Shown one piece after another: positions 49,126 to 62,009 of a DNA stretch of 64,000 nucleotides. The translations under genes and the position numbers were made by a program. How positions within the stretch are numbered: the first letter of the stretch is position 1; each line of letters starts with the position of its first letter. This DNA comes from Stramonita haemastoma (taxonomy: Eukaryota > Mollusca > Gastropoda > Neogastropoda > Muricidae): NCBI GenBank assembly GCA_030674155.1, contig CM060325.1, positions 56,707,404-56,771,403 of the forward strand. The letters are read 5' to 3'. Under the pieces are notes generated by a model, which was given only the letters and a program-made list of their open reading frames with translations, was not told the origin of the DNA and did no database searches.

Positions 49126-49136
49126 ACACGCATCTT

Positions 49137-49340
49137 TGATATTGTGCACATGTAGGCCTGCTTGCACGAAGGAAAACTAAGGCACTCGCATGTCCTCACT
49201 TAAAGTTGACCTGGTACATCGAAAAAATCCCCACCCTTTATTCACACGATGCCACCGCCGAGATTTGAACCCATGACTTCATGAACCCGTGGGATTTATC
49301 TCGAACGGGCTTAACCACTCGGCTTGACGTCCATCTGGTA
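49137..49340 (-). mobile_element. repeat family F copy 1
   Basis: The - strand has a tRNA-like head with B-box-like GGGTTCAAATC (complement near 49262-49272) and shares GTTGACCTGG...CCACCCTT with 20185-20400. Confidence 0.55.
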
Positions 49341-50316
49341 GGAATATGAAAGGGATGTATAAATTGGTGTTTTATCACAAAAGAATGATGGCAATGCTCC
49401 AGAATATCACTTTATTTTCAAGACTTGTACCACAGGCGACAAATTAATACTCCACAGTAAAGGTGAAACATACAATGCTTCCTTTTTTTCGTCCACCACC
49501 TAACCATGGAATGAACTAGCAGAGCACATGCAAGCCAGCACTTCTATCAGTCAGTTTAAACATTTTCTTTCTGATACAACAGTTCCAAACTGTTTTTGTC
49601 ATGGGAAAAGAAAATAGCAAATCAGTCACTGCTGACTCAGACTTGAAATAAGTAATCTCAACTTTGTTTTAAATAAAAGACATATATTGAACTATCCATC
49701 TTGTGCTTGTGGTCATCCTAAAGAAACAGCTAAACTTTTTTTACTTTATTGTTTGTTTTTTTTACTGTCTACATATCTTAACTCTTCGCCTTCAAATAGT
49801 AGGCCTAGGCCTTAATACCCTGAAACCAGATCAAAAGAACTGAAATACTTTATTATGTGGCGACAGACAACTAAGGTTTAATGATAACATTAACGTTCTT
49901 AAAACTTTACACACATTAACTGACAGTCCAAACGAGTTTAGAAGACAAACAACAAGAAATGTAAATAAACAGATATGTTTGTGATAGACTCCCCACTCTC
50001 GTCTGTTGTTGGGCTGCCATAACACCAAGGTTTCCCCCTTGGGCTTAATAATTGCTTCCTGGTGTGTCTGTGTATTTTTCATTAGGCCTATACTTCTTGT
50101 TTACTTTGATTTCGTACTGTTGTACGTTTTTGTTCCTGTTTCATGTAGTTGTAGGTGTGAAAACGTGATTCTATGTACGTGTAAATGTAACAGCCACTTT
50201 GCATAAGCAACAATATAAATTTATCATGGGGTGGGACTGAAAATAAGACATAGCTTGATGCCTTCCCCCTGGTTTATTGTCGTCTGCTTATGTTGTATGT
50301 GTATTGAATAAGAGTA

Positions 50317-50620
50317 TTTAAAAAAAATTAAAGGTAAAGGTGTCCCATAACCTTTGTGGTCGTAGGGGAGCGAGGCGTCAGAGACATCAGCTTTTCTAGG
50401 GGGCCAGCATGTTGAGGGCGGCACCCATCTCCTCTCCCTAGCTGCTTTACATTCCCTGACCCTAAAGAGGGCAGGCACATTTACAGCTGGGTGAACTGGG
50501 GGAACTGTACTGAAGCCAAGGCGCGCAAACGGTCACCCATCCAATTGGTAACCACGCTCGACGCTGCTTAACCTGGCTGGGGGAAAGCAAGCGCTCTGAC
50601 CACTGAGCTATCCCGTCCCC
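50317..50620 (-). mobile_element. SINE family B copy 6 (best preserved)
   Basis: The - strand reads GGGGACGGGATAGCTCAGTG, GTCAGAGCGCTTGC, then TTAAGCAGCGTCGAGC and TTGGATGGGTGACCG; flanked by AATAAGAGTA (50307-50316, 50621-50630). This is the copy that most clearly shows the tRNA/5S join. Confidence 0.9.
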
Positions 50621-51210
50621 AATAAGAGTAAACAATATGTAAACCAAATGTATGTAAAAGGGGGGATGTCCTAGCATCCTGAAAGACTCTGCATTTGACG
50701 AAACCTTCATAATGTATGAGCCTTTCAAAGCAATTAAAAAAAACAAAAAACACAACCCATCATAAACAAATCTCCTTGACCAGATGGAATATGTGGGTTA
50801 TCTTAATGGTGGTGGTTGGGGAGGGGGGATGCGGTCACATACGCAAAAATCTCAACATCGATAAACCTCGGAGCTCAAACTGAGGAACGAGAACCCCCCC
50901 GGCCCCCCTCCAAAAAAACCCCACAAAAACCCCACAAAACCCCCCACAAAAAACAAAAACAAAACAACTACAACAACAACCCAACTAAACCAAACCAAAA
51001 CCAAAAAAGCACACTCACAAAAAACAAACAAACACAAGAAAACCCAAACCTGTTAGCAAAGATTTGCCAAGAAAAGTCCATAGATGGAGCTGTACATGTA
51101 GCCTAGGCTACATGCGGATGATCTTGTCCTACGTGGCTTGGAGTAACATTTCACAACTGCCAACAACAGATGGCAACAGGCGCCGAACATTTTGTTGAAG
51201 GTTATTAAAC

Positions 51211-51547
<337 letters not shown>

Positions 51548-51599
51548 AAGTCAATCAAGTAACAAAATTTAAAAAATGTCAAGTCAAGTCAAATTCTTT

Positions 51600-51635
51600 T
51601 ATTTCGAGGACAATAATAATAACATACTACTACTA

Positions 51636-51706
<71 letters not shown>

Positions 51707-51770
51707 TAATTATATAGGGAATTTTTAAAGCGCTGAATCTTATAAAGCAACCAAATCAAAGCGCTTGATT
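51600..51770 (-). mobile_element. LINE 3' tail fragment ending in a (GTA)n microsatellite
   Basis: The - strand reads CAAGCGCTTTGATTTGG and GATTCAGCGC, then a long GTA trinucleotide array (complement at 51629-51705). It has the same architecture as the other tails, with a different trinucleotide. Confidence 0.65.
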
Positions 51771-52183
51771 ATTAATGTGCTTTTTTATATCCAGTCCCCG
51801 CCCTTATCAGGGATTACATAAATTAAAAAACAAAAAACAAAAACAAAACAACAAGAACAGTAACAAACAGAAGACAAGAAGCGAGGGCAGAGGACAATAA
51901 TAAATTAACAAAAGCGCAAACACAGAGACCTAAAATCAAATGGTCATTATGATAGAAAAACAAAACCAGAAAAACCGATAATAAGTAAGTGGTAAAGAAA
52001 ATATAACAAGTTAGCAACTTAACATATCATCCCACCACCATCTGTCAACAGAATTAGTCACAGTAAAAAGAGGGGGAAAATTTAGCCAACATCCTCATTT
52101 TGGGGGAGAGTACTACCAATCACAAACTACATAAACATATGTCCCAGATTAAAAAAACAAAAAAAAACAGAAAAAAATGCATG

Positions 52184-52186
<3 letters not shown>

Positions 52187-52281
<95 letters not shown>

Positions 52282-52288
52282 TGCGCTA

Positions 52289-52319
<31 letters not shown>

Positions 52320-52373
52320 CGTGTGTTACACACCATTATTTAGCGCACGTAAAAGAACCCACGGCAACAAGGG

Positions 52374-52452
<79 letters not shown>

Positions 52453-52467
52453 CCACCTTCCCTTTTT

Positions 52468-52562
<95 letters not shown>
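52187..52562. repeat. (CA)n - SINE fragment - (CT)n - (GT)n cluster
   Basis: CA array 52187-52279, CT array 52375-52449 and GT array 52469-52562 surround a family D fragment. Confidence 0.93.
52281..52375 (+). mobile_element. SINE family D internal fragment
   Basis: GCGCTAGTCTTTCGGATGAG through TAAAAGAACCCACGGCAACA, bounded by (CA)n on the left and (CT)n on the right. Confidence 0.75.
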
Positions 52563-52564
<2 letters not shown>

Positions 52565-52584
52565 CTCCCCCATTTTTATTTATT

Positions 52585-52961
52585 TATATTTTTATTCATT
52601 TATATCACTTTATGTAGCATAAGACTTCTCTGTGTGAAATTTGTGGAGAGCGTGTCGCCACAAGGGCATCGCCACCCATTTTTTTCTTTTCCTGTCTGCA
52701 ACTATTTTTGTTTCCCTATCAGAGTGGCTTTATTACAGAATTTTGCCAGGGGTCAATTGTCTTGTTGCAGTGGATTTACTTACGTGCGCTAAACAGTTAC
52801 GTGTATCACACGGGACCTCAGTTTATTGTCTCAACCGAAAGACTAGCACCCAGACCACCACCCATAGTCTAATAGTTGAGGGAAAAGTTTCGGGCCCAAA
52901 CGGGAATCAAACCACCGCACACTTCCGACCCGTACTTTTCGCTTTCTAGGCAGGTGCGTTA

Positions 52962-52962
<1 letters not shown>
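52585..52962 (-). mobile_element. SINE family D copy, inverted
   Basis: Tail at 52600-52650, body through 52850, head up to GGTGCGTTACCACAC, then a (CA)n tract. It is opposite in orientation to the fragment at 52281-52375. Confidence 0.8.
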
Positions 52963-53047
<85 letters not shown>

Positions 53048-53086
53048 GATTATATATGATCATATATATATATATATGTATGTATG
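52963..53086. repeat. (CA)n then (TA)n
   Basis: CA to 53034, then TA-rich sequence to the start of the LINE fragment at about 53090. Confidence 0.93.
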
Positions 53087-53089
53087 TCG

Positions 53090-53679
53090 TTATTGACAAC
53101 ACACTCTCCATGCAAAAATTCATCACCCAGACCTGTCAGTCATGCTACTATCAACTACGGCGTATTAGTGCAATTCGAAAGTACCTGTCCACTGATGCAA
53201 CATCCAAACTAGTCACTTCTCTTATTCTTTCACGTCTGGACTATTGCAATTCTCTTTTGGCTGGTCTGCCAGCATCATCTATCCACTCTCTCCAACGCAT
53301 ACAAAACTCTGCAGCTCGATTGGTCCTCAGAAAGAAAAAATCTGAACACATTACTCCTCTCTTGCAATCTCTCCACTGGCTGCCTGTGCCACAGAGAGTT
53401 AACTACAAGATCAGTATTCTCTGTTATAAATGTCTCCACAAAACAGCACCCTCCTACCTCTGTGAATGTCTTCACGTGTACACACCTTCTCGTTCCCTCC
53501 GCTCGGCTGCAGATACCTTATCCTTAAAAATTCCGAGATTCAACCTATCTACCGTTGGCCGCCGCTCTTTCTCTATTTCTGGTCCATCAATCTGGAATGA
53601 CCTCCCTCTATCCCTTCGGCAAAAGCCTACATATGACACTTTTAAATCCAACCTCAAGACACACTTGTTTCAAACCTAA
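53090..53679 (+). pseudogene. L2/CR1-type LINE, 3' end of the reverse-transcriptase ORF
   Basis: An open frame of about 195 codons carries the C-terminal RT-associated region of L2/CR1/Rex1-group non-LTR elements: YYQLRRISAIRKYLS, SRLDYCNSLLAGLPASS, RIQNSAARLVL, HITPLLQSLHWLPVPQRVNY, YTPSRSLRS and IWNDLPLSLR, ending LKTHLFQT and TAA. The catalytic RT palm (YADD box) and endonuclease are missing, so the copy is 5' truncated. The frame has no stops over this length, so the insertion is fairly young. Confidence 0.9.
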
Positions 53680-53783
53680 GATTTGTGTCATCTGTTTTCA
53701 TCTCCTATCTGTCCCTGCCTTCAACATTTGAAATTCCATTCACCCTGTCAAAATGTATAACCTCTATAAGTGTGTGTGTGTGT

Positions 53784-53868
<85 letters not shown>

Positions 53869-54018
53869 GTTGTGTGTGTGTGCGCGTGCGCGCGCGCGCG
53901 TGTGTGTGTGTCTTTCGAATTTGCTAGAATTATTTATTGTCATTGATTGTTTGTTGTGAGGGTCGAGTGCAAGCGCTTTGATTTGTTTTTACAAGATATA
54001 GCGCTATATAAATTCCAT

Positions 54019-54078
<60 letters not shown>
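53680..54078 (+). mobile_element. 3' UTR and (ATT)n tail of the same LINE
   Basis: After the stop comes a short UTR, interrupted by an expanded GT tract (53771-53911), then GCAAGCGCTTTGATTTG and TATAGCGCTATATAAATTCC, ending in an (ATT)n run to 54078. The same tail is found inverted at 8675-8765 and 51715-51770. Confidence 0.75.
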
Positions 54079-54079
<1 letters not shown>

Positions 54080-54106
54080 GTATGTATATATATATATTAT
54101 ATATAG

Positions 54107-54195
<89 letters not shown>
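54079..54195. repeat. (TA)n array
   Basis: About 115 bases of alternating TA with few interruptions, directly after the LINE (ATT)n tail. Confidence 0.95.
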
Positions 54196-54198
<3 letters not shown>

Positions 54199-54259
54199 AA
54201 TTTCTGGTGTATAGCAAAGTTGTCGGGGGGTTTCAACATGCTGTGCTCACCAGGCTTCA

Positions 54260-54560
54260 GTGAAAAAGAAAAAAAGTCGTCATCAACATCATTATCATCA
54301 TCATCATAATCACCACCACCACCATCATCATCATCACTCGATCACTGTCGCCCAGCAACTGCCGCAGCAAGCTGGTCTAACCATGACAACCCGTGGTAAC
54401 CACAACGACCCAACGCCGCCACAACTACGAACACCACTGGCCACCACCATCATTGTAAAAGACTCGTCGCCAGCCGTTTTTATAATCATCTTCGCTGGTC
54501 ATGACTACCACTACCACCATAATCATCAATCATCTCCACCATCATCGTCATCAGCAGCAG
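54260..54560. repeat. (CAT/CAC)-rich low-complexity tract
   Basis: Triplets CAT, CAC and ACC dominate, giving a His-rich open frame of 188 codons that extends to 54826. I do not regard it as a gene. Confidence 0.6.
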
Positions 54561-54845
54561 CAGTAGCAAAAACAGCGTTGGTGTCATTGTTCGTTGTCCT
54601 TTCTGTTGTTGTCCACTCTGACAGACTATTTCTTAAGCCGCGCTGTTTACCACAACATTCCTTTGGTAGGCCTACTTTACAAGAATGTTGCCAGAAAGAG
54701 ATGAGTTACGTATTTAATGCTTGTGCAGGTTACGTCGAAGCAAAAGGCAGCGATCCTATCTTTTGTGTGGCCAAAAAAGAAAGTAAAAGTCAGGTTTTCC
54801 GGTTTAACGCCTTGTCTCAGTGGTAACCTGTTTCAGTAAAAAGAT

Positions 54846-54855
54846 ACCGGAAGTG
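54846..54855 (+). promoter_or_regulatory. CTU2: ETS/GABP-type site in the CTU2 promoter
   Basis: ACCGGAAGTG is a full-consensus ETS-family site 53 bases upstream of the CTU2 ATG, with no TATA box nearby. This arrangement is typical of TATA-less housekeeping promoters, which suits a tRNA-modification gene. Confidence 0.45.
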
Positions 54856-54907
54856 ATCGCAGTGTTGCACATAGGTGTGTAGTTGTGTCAACAGCAGCTG
54901 AGGAAGG

Positions 54908-54950
54908 ATGTGCAGTGTGAACGAAGAAGCTGTTCCACAGTTCCCAACAG
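54908..54950 (+). CDS. CTU2: CTU2 coding exon 1
   Basis: ATG at 54908 encodes MCSVNEEAVPQFPT plus one base; donor ACAG|GTATGT. The start is chosen because MC-V-E matches the family N-terminus. Confidence 0.85.
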
Positions 54951-55572
54951 GTATGTAAACAGTTAACAGATGTTTAGGTACCAGTTTTGATACACGTGTA
55001 CCAAACTTCAGGTACAAAACAGAATGTAACAAATCATAGGACCACCTTCTCACGTCGTAGTGAAGTCAACTAGGGTACATCCGAGCACGTGGGCATGAAA
55101 GCAATGTTATCTATAGATCTATCTATCTATCTATCTATCTATCTATAGATCTATCTATCCCTTAGTCCGGCGACCGCGGGGGGCACCTCTGAAGACTTGA
55201 CAAACAGTTCCCTCCATTCCTCTCTCTGTTCTGCCTTTCTCAAAGTTTTGTTGAGTTCTAGGCCTGTCCATTCGCACTCGCAGATGTTGTCCTCCCATCT
55301 CTTCCTTGGTCTGCCTCTTTCTTCCTCCTTGGACAGTGCCTTGCAGTATTGTTTTTGCAAGTCCTTTTGATCTCGTGACATGCCCGTACCATTTAAGTTT
55401 ACGCTTCCTTACGATTGAGAGAAGACTTTCGTAGGGACCAAACTGGATTCTCTTAGTCTAAGATATGCACATCTTCTTTGCTTATGTGGTCTCTGTAGGA
55501 GATGACAAGGAGTCTCAGGAAGCATCTCATCTCTACTGCCTGTACTATTCTCTTCAAATTAGCAGTAGGGGT

Positions 55573-55624
<52 letters not shown>

Positions 55625-55665
55625 GACACACTTACACTGTTACAGTGACACACACACACACACAC

Positions 55666-55719
<54 letters not shown>

Positions 55720-55820
55720 TGACATACACAGTGATACACACACACACACACACCCACACACACACAGAGTGACATACACAGATATCACCACACAAACACA
55801 CACACCCACACACACCACAC

Positions 55821-55854
<34 letters not shown>

Positions 55855-56039
55855 ACACACACTGGTCTTTTATCCTCTCCCTCCCCCCCTGTTCCTCAGC
55901 TAGAGCTCTTTCTCGTCTGAGGTTTACCGAGGATGAGATTTTTGGTATTCAACCCCCCACCCCCACCCCATTTAGGTAGCCAATTCCAACTTCGGGTATG
56001 GTGTCTAAATCATGCAACATCTGTGTGCATGTGTGTGTG

Positions 56040-56104
<65 letters not shown>

Positions 56105-57716
56105 TTCGTTCCTACTGGCTTACAATAGCCTTAAAGTCTTCTTAAAGGCAGACTGGATTTTTAATGTGTGTGAAAGATGTTCTGTGTGTGTTTGCATACC
56201 AGGCCTTGATTTATAGTCTTATCTGAATGACTTTGACATTCAGTATGACTTTTTCATCAAACTGGGAAGAGAGGGCTAGGCCACCCTCCTTTTTGTAAAG
56301 TCATACAATTTAAGTTAGTGCTCAGTAAGATAAAAAGAAAAAGAAAAGCCCAAGTGAACAAAGTAAGACTTACTAAGAGTTACAACAAGTATGTGCTATC
56401 TTTTTTTTTTCTTTTAAAATTAAAATTTTTTTTTTTTATTGTGTTGCAGAATTCAAGGAAATGGAGAGCTGAAATGTGTGAAGTGCCGTCGAGATGTCCC
56501 AGTGGTGGTGACACGTGTCAATGATGCCTTTTGTCAGTAAGTATGCTGTAGATTGTTTTTTTTTGAAAGATAAACTCCCCCCCAAAAAAAATCGGGGAAC
56601 AACTTTTCAATCATTAAAAGACATATGTATATAATATAATATAATATATATATAATATAATATAATATAATATAATATAATATAATATAATATAATATAT
56701 ATATATATATATAATATATCATATATGTAAGATGGAGGGATGATGAAATGTGGAGACATATATAATGCTATGATATATAATTTGGCCTGATAATGTGATA
56801 TCTAACCGAACAATGAATATTCTTGTGTGAAGTTAATAAAGTGACGTGGACATTTTGTTAATTTGGACAAAACAAAGTTGTATGCCAGTGTAGTAAGAAA
56901 AAAGGAATTTGTTCTGTGAGAGTGAATCATTCAAAGAAAAGAAATAGTTTTTTGTGTTTGAAATGGCTGTTTTTCTGTGTAAAATTATTCAGAAAATTTG
57001 GTCATTACAGTATTTTCTCAGTTCAGACTGTCAGAGTCTATTATTTCATTTCCAGAGACTAACAGAATTTATATAATTGTCAATGCTTGCAGGGAATGTT
57101 TTTTGGGCTATGCTGTGCACAAGTTCCGTTCGGCCATAGGCAAATCGAAGGTGATTGTTCCCAAGGATCATGTGTTGGTGGCTTACTCTGGGGGCCCTGC
57201 TTCCTCTGCTCTTCTACACTTTATCAGACAGGTAGGTCTGTTTGCTTTTTAGTCTTTGATCAGCTGCTCAGGTAAGATTTCTGTCTTGTTTACGATCAAA
57301 GGTGAAGGGAACAAAAAAACCCAAAAGTAATTTAAGTATACGCAGACTTGAGTTTTATCTCCTGGGTAAGTGCTTGCAATTTCAGTTCTATAAGCTGTTG
57401 TAATCTTTCACATGTTTACTCACATTCTGTTACAAAGTGAGGCATGCATTTGTTGTTGAAAAACATTTACTGATATTTTAGGCACACACATGAACATTGT
57501 GCTTACAAGTATGCAAGCATTTCAGTTTTTACTTCATGTTTGCGTGCACACATTCTCACTTGCAAGCATACATGTTTCGTATCACACATACACATGGATG
57601 CATGCATGCACACATGCATGCATGTATGTACTCAAGCATGCATGCATGCAGACCACACACACACACACCACACACACACACACATACACACATACACACA
57701 CACATACACACACACA

Positions 57717-57805
<89 letters not shown>

Positions 57806-59776
57806 CACTGACACACACACAAACACATCACAAGGTTTTTTTGTTTTTTTTTGTAAAATAAATTTTTTGTATGTGCCCTCTTTCCAGTGATTTTAGCTGT
57901 ATTTTGAAATGAGTAAAGACCATGGAATCTCTTTGCTACAATGTCAGCCCAGATATGGTCTTTGTGTTTAACTGGGTTGTAAACAAGGCAACAAGAAGAT
58001 TAAAAAAACCTGAATACTTATTGTTGAAAATCATCAGATAATTTGAAAAGCTTGTCCGTGTATCATACCATAAATCTCACTTTCATCTGATTGATATTTG
58101 TGTTTTGTTGTGTGTGTAACAGGGTATAAATGAGGCAAAACTGCGATTCACAGTGTCTGTTATTCACGTTGATGGTGAGTTGACAAAATACATCTGACTT
58201 TTTGCTTTACATTTTGATGTCTGATTTTTTGCTTTGACTTTGATGTGCATATTTATAACCATTCATGAATGGATAGAAAAGGATGACTTTTTAAGACATA
58301 ACTTTTTTTTATATATATACTCTGCTGGCCGTATCATAGCTTGATGTCATGGTCTTTCATAAAGCTGAAATTAGTAGAGCTGATCATTTCTTTGCCTTGA
58401 TTTATTTCTATGAAAAAGTGAACTGTTATTTTCTGTAAGTGAAATGGATCAATATTCACACTTGCTTTAGATTTAGAGTTTTCATACCACTATTTTAAGT
58501 TTGTGGTGAAAATGTAATGATTGTCTTTAGAAGATAGCACCATTTTTCGTAGCCAGAGTCCTGGTATGATGATTTTATTTCTGTGACCTACGTTCACCTG
58601 ATGGTCTTTACCACAGTAAAGGCTAGCAGAAAAAAAAGAAAATCTGGCTGGAGTGGCCTGTCTTTGTGGAAGATTTCTTCAAAAACAAATGAAAAAATAA
58701 CAACCCCCCAAAAAAGAACTTAACCAGAATCCAGTCATGAGGGGATGGGTAAGAAAACATGTACAGATTTAACAACACTGCACTCATTCTGAAGAGATGG
58801 TAGCTGGAATAGCAAGGTCCATTGAAAGACATCAGTCCAATGCTAGTCCTCTGGACGAGTGTTGCCACAGTCCTTTGTTCTGAAAAAAAAAAAGTTCGGA
58901 ATTACGAATAACAGACTAGCATTGATTTCTTTTTCTTTTTTGTACTAAATGTGAATAAAAAAGATAAAAGATAGAAATATCTTCATGCATTCTTATCTGA
59001 AATGGAAAAGAGGTGAGTGAAATTTCTTGTTAGAATGCTGAGAAAAAAGAAGAGGGAAGTAGTTTGTTGACAAATTGTGGGTCACAGACATTTTCTTAAA
59101 GTTTTGAATTGGGGTGTAGAACTGGGGCTCAAGGGGGCTCAAGTGTTCTGACCAGAACTTCGCTTACCTTTTGCAACACCCCTTGTTTCAGTTGAAGAAC
59201 CATTTCTCTCATTTTGTTCTTTGTGCCGCTGTGTTCTGTGCTAATTAAACACTGAGAAAGGCCCTAGTGTGGTCTAAATATCTGTTCTCCTAACCCTTTG
59301 AAGTATTTACACCTTCAAAGAAAAGCATTCACACCTTTTTGTTTTCATTTGCTTTGGAACAAGTCAGTGTAGAGAAAAAAAAAGTTTTCCTTTTTTACTC
59401 ACAATTCTTGCTTTTAGGAATGTGTTTCATTTTTTCTGAAGTTTGAAATATCAGGTGTTTTTTGTGTTTTTTTTTCAGAGTTTGGGCTGCTGTCAGTGTC
59501 AGCAGAAGAAAGGAAGGCAAAACTGGAAGAGATGGCTCAGATTGTTTTCCAGATGGGCTTTCCCTTGTTTTTGACCCGTCTGGAAGAAGTGAGTAGACAC
59601 ACTGGACTAGAGGACACGCGATATGTTTTTAAAAACAATTTTTTTGTGTGTGTATAAATCTGCGTCATTAGTTGTACTTTGATGTAGAGAAGGCAGCTAA
59701 GAGCCCAAATCGTCTTCAGTGACTATTGACAGTTCTTCAGAATTAAGTTTTTTCTTAGCTTTGTTCACCTGAGATG

Positions 59777-59839
<63 letters not shown>

Positions 59840-60964
59840 AGAGAATTAAATTGGATCAATTTTATTTTCAGAATGGGATAGAATAAACATGACAGTTGTT
59901 GTTTTCACATTCAGCCATCTATGGCACAGAGGGTGAGAGTGGGCGGGCGCAAGCATGCACCACAGAAATGCTGTATGGCCATTGGCATTTGGTTTTATCC
60001 ATTGCCTGCTGTGGCCTCTTTCTTCCATTCTTTCTTCTTGTTTTTCAAATGCTCAGACAGCAGCTATTGTTGTCTGTCATTTGAGCGAAAACGCAAGCGC
60101 TGCCGTTAAGCGCCTGACAAGTCAGGCCTAGTGCATCCAATTTTGGTGTAGGAGAGAATTGTTATCTTTTAAGTCTCTCTGGAAAAAAGGCAGGAGAATG
60201 GACCAAGAAGGCTGAAAATAGACAGGAAGAAAGTGACAGGAACAAGAGGAACAAGGCAAAAACAAAGAGAGGGATAGAGCAGAAGGAATTTCTAGCGCAG
60301 AATTTCCAGAAGGTGGGGAAGCTGTTTATACTGACAAACCCCCCAGTAAATCCCCATGGGCGCTGATGTATCATTTCACTCGAGACATTCGAAAAAAGAA
60401 ACCATCCTGCCATCTTCCTTCTTACAGGTCAGTAAGTGACAAACTGTTCCCTGATCATGTGCGTGAGCATACTGGTGTGCGTAGGAATGTTTGAGATTTT
60501 GTTTCGGTGAGTTTATGACTGGGTGAGGTATTGCTGAACTGTGGGTGCTTTTTATATAGTGATATATGCGAGCTGATGTTTGGATACTATGTTGTGGTGG
60601 GTTGTTTTTGTCCGTTATGTTACATTTTACATGTTTGCTTTTTAATGTGTGGCATGTAACCCGCGTGGATTTCTCTATGAGATAGTAAAGTATTTGAATT
60701 TGAATTTGTGCAGGGGATGAAAGTCAGCGACACTGAAGGGGCTAAGGGAAGCGATGCGGTGCTGTGCCAGGAAGTGACGTCACTGGCTGACGTCAACAGC
60801 GTCCTGGAAAGGAGCGATGCCGGCCTGTTGAGTAGCATGCTGGATGCTCTCCCCTCCATCTCCGCCAAGGAGGAATTCCTCCGAGTTCTCAAGTGAGTTA
60901 GTGTTGAGGCTTGGCTGTTTTGTGTGATGGAGAAGTAGGAAGTTGTGGTGGTATGTGTGTGTGT

Positions 60965-61009
<45 letters not shown>

Positions 61010-61169
61010 TTTATTTTGATTGATTGATTTATTCTTTTATATCGAGGATAATGGAATAAGCACTCTTGTGCTTTTTTTCATCCAGTCCCCATGTGTATGC
61101 AATTTTGTAAATGTCATCTGTTCCTACCGGATGACCAAACAGATGACATTGAACAGAACCTACCTGTGT

Positions 61170-61200
<31 letters not shown>

Positions 61201-61971
61201 CTTCAGTTTATTGTCTTGTTTCCATGAAAAGAATTTTAAGCAGTTTCAGTTTTTAAAAAAAAAAATCAAGTCTTACGACAGTGTGTGTGTGTGTGTTTAT
61301 TTTTTATTTATTTATTCTTTTATATTTGTTTATTCTTTTTCACTTGGCTATCCCGACCTTCATAGCCTCGTGGTTGGAGCATTGCATTCATAACCTGACA
61401 GCACAGGTTTCAGCCACCAAGGAAGTGTCTGTTTGAGGGAGGTTTTTTTCTCCCTGGAGTTAACATCAGTACCAACCCCACTCCCCTGAAATTCCTTTGC
61501 ATGAGACTATAAACTGGCGCCTCATGTGCAAACGTGAGCAGAACATCTTATGCACACATTAGAACCTGTTCTGCCATTTGGAAAAGTAGGCCAGAACCTG
61601 CTAGTAGGTACGGAAGACAACAAAAAAAGCAGATGAGTGCTCATTCCGTTATCCTCGATATAAAAGAATAAATAATAAATGAAGAAATAAATAAATGAAG
61701 AAATAAATAAATGAATGAAATAAAATAAAATAAAATGAAATGAAATGAAATGAAATGAATAAATTAAAAAAAAAAAAAATCCAGGCCGCGTTTATCGGTG
61801 AATGAAAGTGTGGTGTGTGGTGTGTGCAGGAATCAGCTGCTAGTGGGGGTGGCGCGGGAGAGGGGTGTGAGCAAGGTGGTGGTAGCGGACACGGCCACTC
61901 ACCTGTCCATTCGCATCATGACCGACATGGCCAAGGGGAAAGGGGCCCAGGTCTCTTTTGACACTGTAAGT

Positions 61972-62009
<38 letters not shown>

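Noticed and set aside
54260..54826. 188-codon His-rich open frame upstream of CTU2
   Set aside because: It arises from a CAT/CAC triplet tract, has no splice or family support and ends just before the CTU2 promoter.
60427..60431. Extra CTU2 micro-exon after the strong acceptor CTTCTTACAG
   Set aside because: A GTCA micro-exon followed by GTAAGT would break the phase 0 junction between exons 5 and 6.
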